Positions 54,214 to 63,436 of a DNA stretch of 64,000 nucleotides are shown here, one piece after another. This DNA comes from an uncultured Collinsella sp. (GTDB lineage Bacteria; Actinomycetota; Coriobacteriia; Coriobacteriales; Coriobacteriaceae), in assembly GCA_934654775.1 (NCBI GenBank), contig CAKUGR010000007.1, positions 1 to 64,000 on the forward strand, written 5' to 3'. Position 1 is the first letter of the stretch. Each line of letters starts with the position of its first letter. A program made the translations under genes and the position numbers. The notes under the pieces are model-generated. The model saw nothing but the letters and a program-made list of their open reading frames with translations. It was not told the origin of the DNA and ran no database searches.

Positions 54214-54932
54214 TCGTCACCCTCTTTGGCACACGGCTCAGCGGTGGCCGCGGTAGCCACGTCAGCATCAGGTTCCGCAGAAGTATCCTTCCCCTGGGCC
54301 TTGACCGCCACCGACACCGGACCAACCTGAATATCCCCGCGTGCCCAATCGCCATCGAGCGCACGCGCCACCCAGTGATAGATGGGAATCGTAAAGAAGA
54401 TCAGTGCGGGAAAGGGGCTGACACCAACCAGGAGCATCAGTAAAAAGAACAGTAGCCAGCACACGGCCCAATACGGGAACGACTGGAAGGGGCCCTTCAC
54501 CGGAGTCGAGCCAACTGCGCTGCCACTCGTCGCCTGCGCCGTAGCAGCATTGGCGGCCTGCGCACTCCAGCTTGCCGCTTGTGCAGCCTTAGCCGCAGCA
54601 TCACTCGCCTGCGTTGCCGCTTCGGTGGCGCGCGCCGCCGCCTCATGGGTACGAGCACGCTCTGCCGCCTCGGCCTCGCGCTGGCGGGCGCGGTCCTCGT
54701 TCTCAAACTCGATATCGTCCTCGATCTCATCGCTCGGATTGAGCAGCTCGTCCAGACTCACGCCATAGAGCTTGGCGAGCGAGATCAGGTTCTCGGTATC
54801 GGGCGAGCTCTCCGCGCGCTCCCATTTACTGACCGCCTGGCGCGACAGCCCCAGCTTTCGTGCCAGCCCTTCTTGGCTAAAGCCCTTGCTGCGGCGAAGG
54901 TCGGCGAGCCGCTGCGCAGTTTCTACATTCAT
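54210..54932 (-). CDS. XRE-family regulator with membrane domain
   Basis: A 240-residue protein. The N-terminal helix-turn-helix of the Cro/CI type (about 5-60) reads RRSKGFSQEGLARKLGLSRQAVSKWERAESSPD. A long Ala/Arg/Glu-rich helical linker (about 75-140) follows, then two hydrophobic segments (about 150-190) placing it in the membrane. This suggests a membrane-bound regulator acting on its own operon with DUF4097. The start at 54932 has GGAGG 4 bases upstream; the frame continues upstream without HTH similarity. Confidence 0.88.
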   Translation of the reverse strand: MNVETAQRLADLRRSKGFSQEGLARKLGLSRQAVSKWERAESSPDTENLISLAKLYGVSLDELLNPSDEIEDDIEFENEDRARQREAEAAERARTHEAAARATEAATQASDAAAKAAQAASWSAQAANAATAQATSGSAVGSTPVKGPFQSFPYWAVCWLLFFLLMLLVGVSPFPALIFFTIPIYHWVARALDGDWARGDIQVGPVSVAVKAQGKDTSAEPDADVATAATAEPCAKEGDE

Positions 54933-55199
54933 GGTTCCTCCTATGCTTTTGCCAGCTGTGCCGCCGGACCGTTTATTTCTTAAGGCGCCTTGCACAGTTA
55001 AAAATCTATCCGCCACCGCCAAAATCATGCCACCTATTCTAGTGAGATTTTTGACAACCGGCGGTTGCGGGCGCATATGAGCTGCGGAAATGTGTCCAAA
55101 CAAAGCAATGATCCGCCGCTTGGTTGTCCCCGTTGCGGCGTTAACGGTAGTATGGTCGTACTGTTTATTCCGCACCGCCAACGGAGGGAGTCCCGCGCC

Positions 55200-56072
55200 G
55201 TGAACCGCGATTTCGCCTCATCGCTCATCCAGCTCAACAATACGTTCTATCGCGAGCACTCCGCCTCCTTTTCCGATACGCGCCAGGCCCCGTGGCCCGG
55301 CTGGGTGCGCACCATGGATATCGCGCTCGGGCAGCTCGACGTGGCAACCATCGAGCATCCCGTCCGTGTCTTCGATCTTGCCTGCGGCAATATGCGCTTC
55401 GAGAACTTTGCCGCCGGCGGCACGCTTGCTGCCAAAGGCGTGGACGGTACAAGTCCCTCGGCGGATGCCAGCTGCCCCTTTGAGTTCTACGGTGTCGACT
55501 CATGCCAGGATTTGGCCATCGATGCACGCGGCCACGCCTTGCGCATCCCCAACCTGCACTTCCAAGAACTCGACGTGCTCGATGCTCTCATGAAACTCAA
55601 CCCCGCCGAGACGCCCGACGTGCTTTTCGACGCCCCGCTCGCCGACATCTCGGTCTGCTTTGGCTTTATGCACCACGTGCCGTCGTGCGAGTACCGCGTA
55701 CGCGTGCTCGACGCCTTGGTGCGTCAGACGCGCCCGGGTGGCATCATCGCCATCAGCTTTTGGGAGTTTATGAACGACGAGCGCATGGCGCGCAAGGCCG
55801 TTCGCGCCGAGGCCCGTGCCGAGCTCACCCCGCCGTTTGAGGGTTACGATTCAACGCAGTTTGAAGCCGGCGACCACCTCATTGGCTGGCAAAACGACCG
55901 CCACGCCTACCGCTATTGCCATCACTTTGACGATCAGCAGATCACCGACCTGGTGCGCGGAGTCCGTACGTTCTACAAGAGCGGCGAGGTCCCCGTGCGC
56001 GAGCTTGAGCGTTTTCACGCCGACGGTCGCAGCGGCGATCTCAACCGCTATGTGATTCTCAAGCGCCTGTAG
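55200..56072 (+). CDS. SAM-dependent methyltransferase
   Basis: A 290-residue class I methyltransferase. VRVFDLACGNMRFE is the SAM-binding loop, FYGVDSCQDLA the acidic ribose-binding site, and VCFGFMHHVPS motif IV. Its target is not clear; the shape is like small-molecule or tRNA-modifying enzymes. GTG start at 55200 with GGAGGGAG about 9 bases upstream. A possible promoter is TTGACA (55051-55056), 17 bases, CATATG (55074-55079). Confidence 0.8.
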   Translation: MNRDFASSLIQLNNTFYREHSASFSDTRQAPWPGWVRTMDIALGQLDVATIEHPVRVFDLACGNMRFENFAAGGTLAAKGVDGTSPSADASCPFEFYGVDSCQDLAIDARGHALRIPNLHFQELDVLDALMKLNPAETPDVLFDAPLADISVCFGFMHHVPSCEYRVRVLDALVRQTRPGGIIAISFWEFMNDERMARKAVRAEARAELTPPFEGYDSTQFEAGDHLIGWQNDRHAYRYCHHFDDQQITDLVRGVRTFYKSGEVPVRELERFHADGRSGDLNRYVILKRL

Positions 56073-56190
56073 ACACCGACGACTCGCCGCTGAGCCGCTT
56101 CGAAAATTTCGGGCAAGTTATGCCCACCCTTTTTCAACCCATTGACGGAACGCGCAGCTATGCGTTCCATACTTATGACCTAGGAGCCTC

Positions 56191-57030
56191 ATGGGAGCCG
56201 TCCACGTTCGTACGCCTAAGAACTTTGTGCTCGAGGAGCGCCTGGAGCGCTACGCCGATGCGCTTGAGACGAAACCCGAGGCCTATGCCGGAGAGTGGCG
56301 CAAGGTCTGTGCACCCGCAGGCAGCAAGCCCTTCGAGCGCCTTCACCTGGATCTTGGCTGCGGCAAGGGAACGTACCTTGTAGAGCGCGCGGCCCACGAG
56401 CCAAACGCCCTCTTTATCGGTATGGACCAGGAGCCCATCTGCATTGCCTATGCCGCCCAGAAGATTTGCGAGCAGGAGCTGCCCAATGCGCTTGTGCTGC
56501 CCCGAGGCGCCGCCTCGCTGCCGCAGCTGTTTGCCGCAGGCGAGCTCGATGCCATCTCCATCAACTTTCCCACGCCGCAGCCCAAGGCCAAGTACGCCAA
56601 AAAACGACTCGTCCATGTCGACCATCTAATGCTCTATCGCCCGCTCTTTTCAGCCGGCGCCACCGTCACACTGCGAACCGACAGTAAGCCATTGCGCGAC
56701 TACGCCCTGGGGCAGTTTGCCGCGGCCGGCTACGACACGCTTTGGGTAAGCGACGACGTCCGCCGCGACCATCCCGAGCATCCCGAGACCGAATACGAAT
56801 GCCGCACGCGCGAGATGGGTGCCGCCGTCTATGGCATTTGCGCCACACCCGGCGCGCAACCCAGCGATGAACAGCTCGCGGCGGGCCGCGCGCAGGAGCA
56901 AAGCCTTGCCTGCTACCTGCCCGAAAACCTCGATGAGCTCACCTATGTACCTCTGGGCATGGAGGAGGCCGTCGAGAACTTTAGAAACCGCGCCCGCAAG
57001 GGCAAGAAGCGCTTACCGCAGGAGTCCTAG
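56191..57030 (+). CDS. trmB: tRNA (guanine-N7-)-methyltransferase
   Basis: TrmB methylates G46 in the variable loop of tRNAs. The 279-residue product has LHLDLGCGKGTYLVERA (SAM site), FIGMDQEPICIAYA, and SINFPTPQPKAKYAKKRLVHVDHL, equivalent to the TrmB NFPDPWPKKRHHKRRL core with variation in the Lys/Arg positions. It is longer than most TrmB (about 220-240), with an extra C-terminal stretch. TAGGAG precedes the ATG. Confidence 0.85.
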   Translation: MGAVHVRTPKNFVLEERLERYADALETKPEAYAGEWRKVCAPAGSKPFERLHLDLGCGKGTYLVERAAHEPNALFIGMDQEPICIAYAAQKICEQELPNALVLPRGAASLPQLFAAGELDAISINFPTPQPKAKYAKKRLVHVDHLMLYRPLFSAGATVTLRTDSKPLRDYALGQFAAAGYDTLWVSDDVRRDHPEHPETEYECRTREMGAAVYGICATPGAQPSDEQLAAGRAQEQSLACYLPENLDELTYVPLGMEEAVENFRNRARKGKKRLPQES

Positions 57031-57096
57031 GGGCTTCTGATGGTCGCGACGTCGGCAAACAAGCGCAAATTGGCGCCGACGAACGGCCCTCAAACC

Positions 57097-57216
57097 TAAG
57101 TGAGTAGACTTTTTGCAATAGCCAACCACAACCCGCATAGCGAAAAATAAAACCGCAGGTAGAGCCCTTGCGCAAAAGCCATGTGCTCGCGATATTGCAA
57201 AAAGTCTACTCACTTA
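57097..57216. repeat. Perfect 24-bp inverted repeat with 72-base centre
   Basis: Arms TAAGTGAGTAGACTTTTTGC... at 57097-57120 and their exact complement at 57193-57216 flank 72 bases. It lies in the gap between trmB and the DUF3516 helicase gene, both plus strand. Terminal inverted repeats around a short non-coding centre look like a small non-autonomous mobile element; no target-site duplication was confirmed. Confidence 0.7.
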
Positions 57217-57339
57217 GCTGGCGGCTGCGCCAAAGGGCTGGGCAGAACGCCCATTTCCTGCATTTTCTCGCGCGCTGGCGCCCCACGCCGCCGCTACGCC
57301 ATAATGGATGGCGGACAAACGCGAGAGAAAGCAAACCAC

Positions 57340-60021
57340 ATGGCACAGACCACGACAGATACTTCCGCCAGCACCGTCTCCGGCGCCGGCGCCGCCAGCT
57401 CGTTCTCGGGCGGCACGGGCACCGAGGCCGAGTTCGGCTCGCTCGGTGCGCTCTCCCCCACCTGGTGGGAGCCCGAGGACGGCAGCGAGCCCGAACCATG
57501 GCTCACGCCCGATCAGGCCTTCGAGCGCTTCTTTGAATGGACGAGCGACCGCGGCATCGAGCTGTGGGACCACCAAGAAGAGGCCCTCATGGACCTGGCA
57601 GCTGGCGATCATGTCATTTTGGGCACGCCGACCGGCTCGGGCAAGTCGCTTGTCGCGCTGGGCATGCTCTTTATGGGCATGGCTCAGGGAAAGCGCTGCT
57701 ATTACACCGCCCCCATCAAAGCTCTAGTCAGCGAGAAGTTTTTTGACCTGGTGCAGGTGCTCGGCCGCGATAACGTCGGTATGATCACCGGCGACACGCA
57801 TATCAACACCAAGGCGCCCGTCATCTGCTGCACGGCCGAGATCCTTGCCAACGACGCGCTGCGCGAGGGCGAAGATGCCGACGTTGGCTGCGTCGCCATG
57901 GACGAGTTCCACTACTTTGCCGACCCCGACCGCGGCTGGGCATGGCAGGTACCGCTGCTCACCCTGCCCCACACACAATTCATGCTCATGAGCGCCACGC
58001 TCGGCGATGTCACCGCTATCGCCGCCTCACTCGAGGAGCACACCGGCGCCACCTGCGACCTGGTCGTCGACGCCCCGCGCCCCGTGCCGCTGAGCTACGA
58101 CTACGTGACGACCTCGCTCGAGGGCACCGTCGAGCTCGCGATGCGCCGCGGCGAGGCTCCGCTCTACATCGTGCACTTTAGCCAGGATGCTGCACTCGCG
58201 ACGGCACAGTCACTCGCCAACTTCGGCATTGCCAGCAAGGAGCAGCGCGAGGCCATCAAGGAAGCTGCCAAGGGCACGAGTTTCTCGACCGCCTTCGGAA
58301 AGATCCTCAAACGCCTGCTCGGCTGCGGCGTCGGCGTACACCACGCCGGCATGCTGCCGCGCTATCGTCTACTGGTCGAACGCTTGGCGCAGCAGGGTCT
58401 GCTGCCCGTCATCTGTGGCACCGATACGCTCGGCGTCGGCATCAACGTGCCCATCCACACCGTGGTGCTCACCGCGCTCACCAAGTTCGATGGCTACAAG
58501 ATGCGCCGCCTACGCGCCCGCGAGTTCCATCAGATCGCCGGTCGCGCCGGCCGCTCGGGCTTCGACACCGAGGGCATGGTCATCGCCGAGGCCCCGGAAC
58601 ACGAGATCGAGAACGCCAAGCTCATGGCCAAGGCGGGCGACGACCCCAAAAAGCTCCGCAAGATTAAAAAGAAGAAAGCTCCCGAGGGCTTTGTCACCTG
58701 GAACAAGCAGACCTTTGAGCGCCTGATCGAGACGCAGCCCGAGACGCTCAAACCGCGCCTGCGCATCACGCACTCCATGGTGATTAGCGTGGTCGAGCAG
58801 GGTGGCGACGCTCGCGCCCGCGTGCATGACCTCATCGAGACAAGTCTGCAGACCCCCGAAGAAAAGGCCAAGCTCGAGGTTCGTGCCGACGAGATCTTCG
58901 CCACGCTCATCGACTCCGGCGTCGTCGTGCGCACCGAGGTGCCGCCCGCACCCGACGCTCCGGCTGACGCCGCGCCCGACATCGACTACGCGCTGACGGT
59001 CGACCTGCCCGAAGACTTTGCGCTCGATCAGCCGCTATCGCCGTTCCTTCTCGCCGCGCTGGAGCTGCTCGACCCCGAGAGCGAGACCTACACCATGGAC
59101 CTCATCTCGATGGTTGAGGCTACACTCGAGGACCCCAAGCAGGTGCTGCGCGCGCAGGAGCGCGCCGCGCGCGACCGCGCCATGGCCGAGATGAAGGCCG
59201 ACGGCGTCGAGTACGAGGAGCGCTTGGAACGCATCCAAGATGTAACCTACGAAAAGCCGCTCGAGGACTTGCTCGACGCCGCCTTCGACAAGTACTGTCA
59301 GGAGGTACCCTGGGCCAATGACTACCAGCTCTCACCCAAAAGTGTCCTGCGCGACATGCTGGAGAGCGCGAGCGACTTTAAGGGCTATATCCAAAAGCTC
59401 GGCATCGCCCGCTCCGAGGGTATTCTGCTGCGCTACCTGGCCGAGGCCTACCGCTCGCTCGACCGCACCGTACCGATCGAAAAGCGCGACGAGCGCTTGC
59501 GCGACATCATCTCGTGGCTGGGCTTCGTGGTGCGCTCGGTGGACTCGAGCCTGGTGGACGAGTGGGAGAACGCCGGCAACCCGGCCGCCCTCGACGCCGC
59601 GCCGCCCCAGGGTATCGACGAGGTTGTAGCAGACCGCCGCGGCTGCACCCTGCTGGTGCGCAACGCGCTCTTCCGCCGCGTGTCCCTTGCGGCCCGCGGA
59701 CACGTCCGCGACCTGGGCGAGCTCGACGAGGACTGGGGCATGAGCGAGGTCCGCTGGCAAAAGGCGCTCGACGTCTACCATGAGCAGCACGAGGAGATCC
59801 TCACCGACGGCGACGCCCGTAGCTCGGCGATGTTTACCATCGACGAGAGCGATGAGAAGACCGATCACGTGTGGCACGTGCACCAGATTTTTGCCGACGA
59901 GGATGGCGACCACGACTTTGGCATCATGGGCGATGTCGATCTGGACGCCACGCAAGACGGCGGCGAGGTCATCTTCACCCACTACCGCATCGGCTTTATC
60001 GAGGACCTGCTCGAAGACTAG
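57340..60021 (+). CDS. Ski2-like DEAD/DEAH-box RNA helicase (DUF3516)
   Basis: An 893-residue superfamily 2 helicase. GTPTGSGKS at 95-103 (Walker A), DEFHYF near 187 (motif II, a DEFH variant), LMSATLGD (motif III), GTDTLGVGINVP (motif V) and HQIAGRAGRSGFD (motif VI). The C-terminal half is the DUF3516 region found in actinobacterial Ski2/Mtr4-like proteins. Probably acts on RNA. The ATG at 57340 has GAGAGAAAG upstream; an ATG at 57304 is the alternative. N-terminal 40 residues are Ser/Thr/Gly-rich and likely disordered. Confidence 0.9.
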   Translation: MAQTTTDTSASTVSGAGAASSFSGGTGTEAEFGSLGALSPTWWEPEDGSEPEPWLTPDQAFERFFEWTSDRGIELWDHQEEALMDLAAGDHVILGTPTGSGKSLVALGMLFMGMAQGKRCYYTAPIKALVSEKFFDLVQVLGRDNVGMITGDTHINTKAPVICCTAEILANDALREGEDADVGCVAMDEFHYFADPDRGWAWQVPLLTLPHTQFMLMSATLGDVTAIAASLEEHTGATCDLVVDAPRPVPLSYDYVTTSLEGTVELAMRRGEAPLYIVHFSQDAALATAQSLANFGIASKEQREAIKEAAKGTSFSTAFGKILKRLLGCGVGVHHAGMLPRYRLLVERLAQQGLLPVICGTDTLGVGINVPIHTVVLTALTKFDGYKMRRLRAREFHQIAGRAGRSGFDTEGMVIAEAPEHEIENAKLMAKAGDDPKKLRKIKKKKAPEGFVTWNKQTFERLIETQPETLKPRLRITHSMVISVVEQGGDARARVHDLIETSLQTPEEKAKLEVRADEIFATLIDSGVVVRTEVPPAPDAPADAAPDIDYALTVDLPEDFALDQPLSPFLLAALELLDPESETYTMDLISMVEATLEDPKQVLRAQERAARDRAMAEMKADGVEYEERLERIQDVTYEKPLEDLLDAAFDKYCQEVPWANDYQLSPKSVLRDMLESASDFKGYIQKLGIARSEGILLRYLAEAYRSLDRTVPIEKRDERLRDIISWLGFVVRSVDSSLVDEWENAGNPAALDAAPPQGIDEVVADRRGCTLLVRNALFRRVSLAARGHVRDLGELDEDWGMSEVRWQKALDVYHEQHEEILTDGDARSSAMFTIDESDEKTDHVWHVHQIFADEDGDHDFGIMGDVDLDATQDGGEVIFTHYRIGFIEDLLED

Positions 60022-60045
60022 CCCAGCGTGGCGGAACGAAACAAA

Positions 60046-60084
60046 GCGGGGCCGCCGGCAATATCGCCAGCGGCCCCGCTTTTG
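60046..60084. terminator. Bidirectional terminator
   Basis: AGCGGGGCCGC pairs with GCGGCCCCGCT around a 15-base centre, with A residues before and TTTT after. It lies between convergent genes and can serve both. Confidence 0.82.
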
Positions 60085-60100
60085 CACTATCCGCTATGCC

Positions 60101-61858
60101 TTACTCGGCATCCTCGACCTCATACGAATCCGCCTCGGCTGGCTCATCGTTTGTCTCTGCCGCAGCCCCACGTGCCTCGTCAAACGCCGCCTTCATGGTC
60201 TTGTTGCCCCAAGTGAGCTTGCGGATTGTAAGCTCATCAGCCTTGTTGTGGGCCAGACGCAGATTCTCGGTACTGCGACGCAGGTCGTCCTTGGTCTTCT
60301 CGAGCTGCTTGATGGCAGCATCGATCTCCTTGATCGCCGACTCGAACTGCTTGCTCGCCAAGTTGTAGTTACGCGAGAAGCCATCCTTGAACTTTTCCAT
60401 CTTGGCTTCGAAGTTCGTGACATCGATGTTCTGCTGCTTGTACTCTGCCAGCTCCTGCTTATAACGGAGCGAGCCCATGGCGGCGTTGCGCAGCAGCGTG
60501 ATCATCGGGATGAAGAACTGCGGGCGAATCACGTACATCTTCTCGTAGCGATAGCTCACGTCCACGATGCCGGCGTTATAGAGCTCGCTCTCAGGCTCGA
60601 GCAGCGTGCAGAGCACTGCATACTCACAGCCCTTCTGGCGACGATCGTGGTCAAGCTTCTTAAAGAAGTCCTCGTTCTTGTGCTTGGTCGCGGTTTCGTC
60701 GTTCTCGTTTTTCATCTCAAACATAATCGAGATGATCTCGTTGCCGCTCGCGTCGCACTCACGGAAAATGAAATCGCCCTTGGTGCCCTCGGATGCATCG
60801 TTGTCTTTCTCGAAGTACGCGTTGGGAAACGCCGTCATACGCAGACGGTTGAACTCAGTCTCGCAGTGCTGCTCCAGCGACTCGCCCACCATCTTGGTGG
60901 ATAGGCGGACCTTCATGTCCTTAAGGCGCTCAATTTCTTCGTCCTTATAGCGAATCAGCTCATCGCTCGCGCGCTTGGCCTGTGCAAGCTCGAGCTCATG
61001 CGCCGCCTTGGCCTGTTCCTCGCGCGAATCGCGCACTGCCAGCTCGCTCGTCAGTTTCGCACGCGCCTCGTCACGCTCACGCTCCGCCGCGGCAACTGCC
61101 TCAGACAAGTTCATCTTTGCCGTCAGCTCCTGCTCGCGCAGCTGAGCACGCAGGCCCTCGGCCTCCTGCTCAGACTGAGCCTTCGCGGCAGAGAACTTCT
61201 CCTGCACTTTCGCCTGGTAGTCGGCAAGCGTGCGCTCGGCCTCGCTGCGAGCGGCATCAAGCTCACGCTGGGACTCGGCCGCAGCGGCGGCAAGCGCCAT
61301 CTCCTGGGCCTTGTCTGCAGCGGAAAGCTTCGCCTGTAGCTCGGCAATCTGAGCGTCGCGGGCGGACAGATCGTTTTGAGCGGCATTGCGCACTGCGGCC
61401 TCAGCAAGCCTGGCTTCGTCATCCTTGCGCCCCAGCTGCGCACGCAGGTTGTCAATCTCACGCTGGAGCTCGGCGTTCTCCTTTTGCGCATCGGCACGGG
61501 CTTCAACCGCCGCACGTTGGCTTGCACTCTCGCGCTCCGCAGCGGCACCCTCGAGCTTGGCGCGCAGCTCGGCAAGCTCGGCATCGCGCTTGGCAACCTC
61601 TTGCGCCAACTCCTGAGCCGCAGCATTCTTCTGCTCGACAAGCTGAGCGTTGCGCTGGGACTCCGCCTCCTGCAAGGCAGACGCCGAACGCGAACGCTCA
61701 AGCTCCAACGCCTGCTCGCCTTCGCGCTGGACAGCCTTCACACGTTCGTCAAGATCATGCGAAAATTCAGCATCGCGCACCTGTTTGACGATGTCCGCAT
61801 AGCCGGACGCATCGACCTTAAAGACTTCGCCGCAATGCGGGCACTTGATCTCGTTCAT
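60101..61858 (-). CDS. DUF2130 protein: zinc finger, coiled coil, nuclease-like domain
   Basis: A 585-residue protein. N-terminus MNEIKCPHCGEVFKVDASGY (a zinc-ribbon half, Cys6 and Cys9, with no second pair visible), then a long coiled coil (about 40-330) rich in Ala, Glu, Arg and Gln, then the DUF2130 domain with GDFIFRECDASGNEIISIMFEMKNE and EDFFKKLDHDRRQKGCEYAVL. The D...ExK pattern suggests a PD-(D/E)XK nuclease-like fold; this is from family knowledge. Cellular role unknown. Monocistronic. Confidence 0.85.
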   Translation of the reverse strand: MNEIKCPHCGEVFKVDASGYADIVKQVRDAEFSHDLDERVKAVQREGEQALELERSRSASALQEAESQRNAQLVEQKNAAAQELAQEVAKRDAELAELRAKLEGAAAERESASQRAAVEARADAQKENAELQREIDNLRAQLGRKDDEARLAEAAVRNAAQNDLSARDAQIAELQAKLSAADKAQEMALAAAAAESQRELDAARSEAERTLADYQAKVQEKFSAAKAQSEQEAEGLRAQLREQELTAKMNLSEAVAAAERERDEARAKLTSELAVRDSREEQAKAAHELELAQAKRASDELIRYKDEEIERLKDMKVRLSTKMVGESLEQHCETEFNRLRMTAFPNAYFEKDNDASEGTKGDFIFRECDASGNEIISIMFEMKNENDETATKHKNEDFFKKLDHDRRQKGCEYAVLCTLLEPESELYNAGIVDVSYRYEKMYVIRPQFFIPMITLLRNAAMGSLRYKQELAEYKQQNIDVTNFEAKMEKFKDGFSRNYNLASKQFESAIKEIDAAIKQLEKTKDDLRRSTENLRLAHNKADELTIRKLTWGNKTMKAAFDEARGAAAETNDEPAEADSYEVEDAE

Positions 61859-61916
61859 AGCAGCTCCTCGATGGACGCAAATTTCAACCTTCTACACTCT
61901 ACCGCGCCACGCGGAC

Positions 61917-61949
61917 AAAAAAGCGCCGCAGCCATAATGGCAACGGCGC
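61917..61949 (-). terminator. Terminator of the ChbG/YdjC gene
   Basis: On the minus strand GCGCCG (61944-61949) pairs with CGGCGC (61923-61928), with an inner GCC/GGC, followed by TTTTTT. Confidence 0.85.
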
Positions 61950-61954
61950 CAGAT

Positions 61955-61987
61955 CCACCGCGAGGGTGCCTATCCCCTTTGTGGTGG
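61955..61987. repeat. Palindrome with GGTGCCTATCCCC loop
   Basis: CCACC (61955-61959) pairs with GGTGG (61983-61987). Loop AGGGTGCCTATCCCCTTT nearly matches the loop of 62782-62820. It is 9 bases from the ChbG stop. Confidence 0.6.
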
Positions 61988-61996
61988 CTTGGGTCC

Positions 61997-62761
61997 TTAC
62001 AGGTCGCGATAGTCGATCAGACGCAGGTCGTCCTGAGCCTCGAGCCACGCCCGCAGCTCGGGGTCGACCAGCGCATCGACCTCCTTGGTACGATTAGTCG
62101 TAAGCGAGCTATTCTCTAGGATAAAGCGATCGAGATAGCCCGGGTGGCACACGAAGACGACCGTCTCGCCATCGGCCATCTCGCGAACCGTCTGCATGAT
62201 TGCTTCCTTGGGCTCGTAGCCCGGCTCCATCGAGCGCATCACCATACGCAGGTCGGTATCTCCGCAGTGCACCACGGCCGTGGGGTCGAAGCTCGCCTTT
62301 TGCTCCTTAAGGCCCAGCTCCTGCGCCACCGCCGAGATCGCTCGATTGAGGTTTTTGCTCATAACGGCGTGGGCCTCAAAGTAATCGGGTTCGCGGCCCA
62401 CGATCTCGACAAAGCGGTCATGCTGCGCGCGGATCTCGATGCAGGCCTCGTCGAAGTCTATCAACTCCTCGCCGCGCTTAAAATGCTCGCGGAAGGTACG
62501 GCTGCTATGAAACTCACCGTTCTCGCTGAGCATGCTCGGAATGAGCTCCGGGGCGGCACACGGCTTGCCCAGACACACGTTGGTATGTTGGCCCACCGCA
62601 ATGCCGGCATCCGCCACGAGCGACCAGCCGCGCTCAGCCTCGGGCATATTGGGCATCAAGCCCGCCGAGCGCACCAGACCCTCGTTGACACTACGGGCAA
62701 TCCCCAGGTTAACGGCATACGAATAACCGATATCATCGGCACGAATCAACAACTGCTTCAT
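61997..62761 (-). CDS. ChbG/HpnK (YdjC) family carbohydrate deacetylase
   Basis: A 254-residue metal-dependent deacetylase-like protein. LLIRADDIGYSYAVN carries the Asp-Asp metal pair, GQHTNVCLGKP the His, YFEAHAVMS another His, and VFVCHPGYLD the final His, the full ChbG/HpnK set. Family members remove acetyl groups from diacetylchitobiose or related sugars; the substrate here is unknown. Followed by a palindrome and a strong terminator. Confidence 0.88.
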   Translation of the reverse strand: MKQLLIRADDIGYSYAVNLGIARSVNEGLVRSAGLMPNMPEAERGWSLVADAGIAVGQHTNVCLGKPCAAPELIPSMLSENGEFHSSRTFREHFKRGEELIDFDEACIEIRAQHDRFVEIVGREPDYFEAHAVMSKNLNRAISAVAQELGLKEQKASFDPTAVVHCGDTDLRMVMRSMEPGYEPKEAIMQTVREMADGETVVFVCHPGYLDRFILENSSLTTNRTKEVDALVDPELRAWLEAQDDLRLIDYRDL

Positions 62762-62778
62762 AGCGACTCCAATCTAAG

Positions 62779-62820
62779 GAAAAACCACCACAAAGGTGCC
62801 TGTCCCCATCGTGGTGGTTT
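62779..62820 (-). terminator. Terminator of the metallophosphoesterase gene, with the recurring loop
   Basis: AAACCACCAC (62782-62791) pairs with GTGGTGGTTT (62811-62820), followed on the minus strand by more T. The loop contains GGTGCCTGTCCCC. It lies 5 bases after the stop. Confidence 0.8.
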
Positions 62821-62825
62821 GAGTG

Positions 62826-63371
62826 CTACAGCCCAAAGAAGCTCAAGATCTGGTCTCGGCTTACAGGCTTGTAGTTGTTGGCGTCGAGGCCGACATCGTA
62901 GCGGCAAACGGGGCGCTCGCGATCACGGTTGCGTGCGTTGGTGCGGTCTCCCCTGCTGTGGATATGACCATGCAGCATAATGGCGCCACGCGCCTTGCCG
63001 TTCCAGCTGAGCATGGGGTAGTGGCTCAGAACCAGGCGATGTCCCTTGGCATAGCCGGGGGCAATCTCCAGGTAATCGCGCACGTCATCCCAAATTTGCG
63101 GCGCGTCCGGATCTTCCCAATCGCCGTCATGGTTGCCCCGTATGAGCGTGACGTTTTGGCAGGCAATGCGCTCGCGCAGGCGCACGGCCTCCGCCATGGG
63201 CAGGCGATACGTAAAGTCTCCCAGGATATAGAGACGGTCATCCGCAGCCACGCACCCGTTGACGGCATCGATGACCTTGCGGTTCATCTCCTCAACGGAG
63301 GCGAACGGCCGATCCATATCGTGCAAAATATTCGTATCGCCCAGGTGCAGGTCGGCGGTAAACCACATCAT
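62826..63371 (-). CDS. Metallophosphoesterase
   Basis: A 181-residue calcineurin-like phosphoesterase. Motifs in order: FTADLHLGD (D-x-H), ILGDFTY (GD), RGNHDGDW (GNHD), SHYPM and LHGHIHSRG (GHxH), a complete two-metal active site. It resembles small bacterial phosphodiesterases of unknown target (YkuE/YfcE-like). The start at 63371 (MMWFTADL) has AGGAT upstream; an ATG five codons earlier (63386) is possible. Confidence 0.88.
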   Translation of the reverse strand: MMWFTADLHLGDTNILHDMDRPFASVEEMNRKVIDAVNGCVAADDRLYILGDFTYRLPMAEAVRLRERIACQNVTLIRGNHDGDWEDPDAPQIWDDVRDYLEIAPGYAKGHRLVLSHYPMLSWNGKARGAIMLHGHIHSRGDRTNARNRDRERPVCRYDVGLDANNYKPVSRDQILSFFGL

Positions 63372-63436
63372 CGTCTGTATCCTCATTTCGCAACGCGTCT
63401 AACACGTGCCTAGTATACAGACGCATCGGACAGAGG

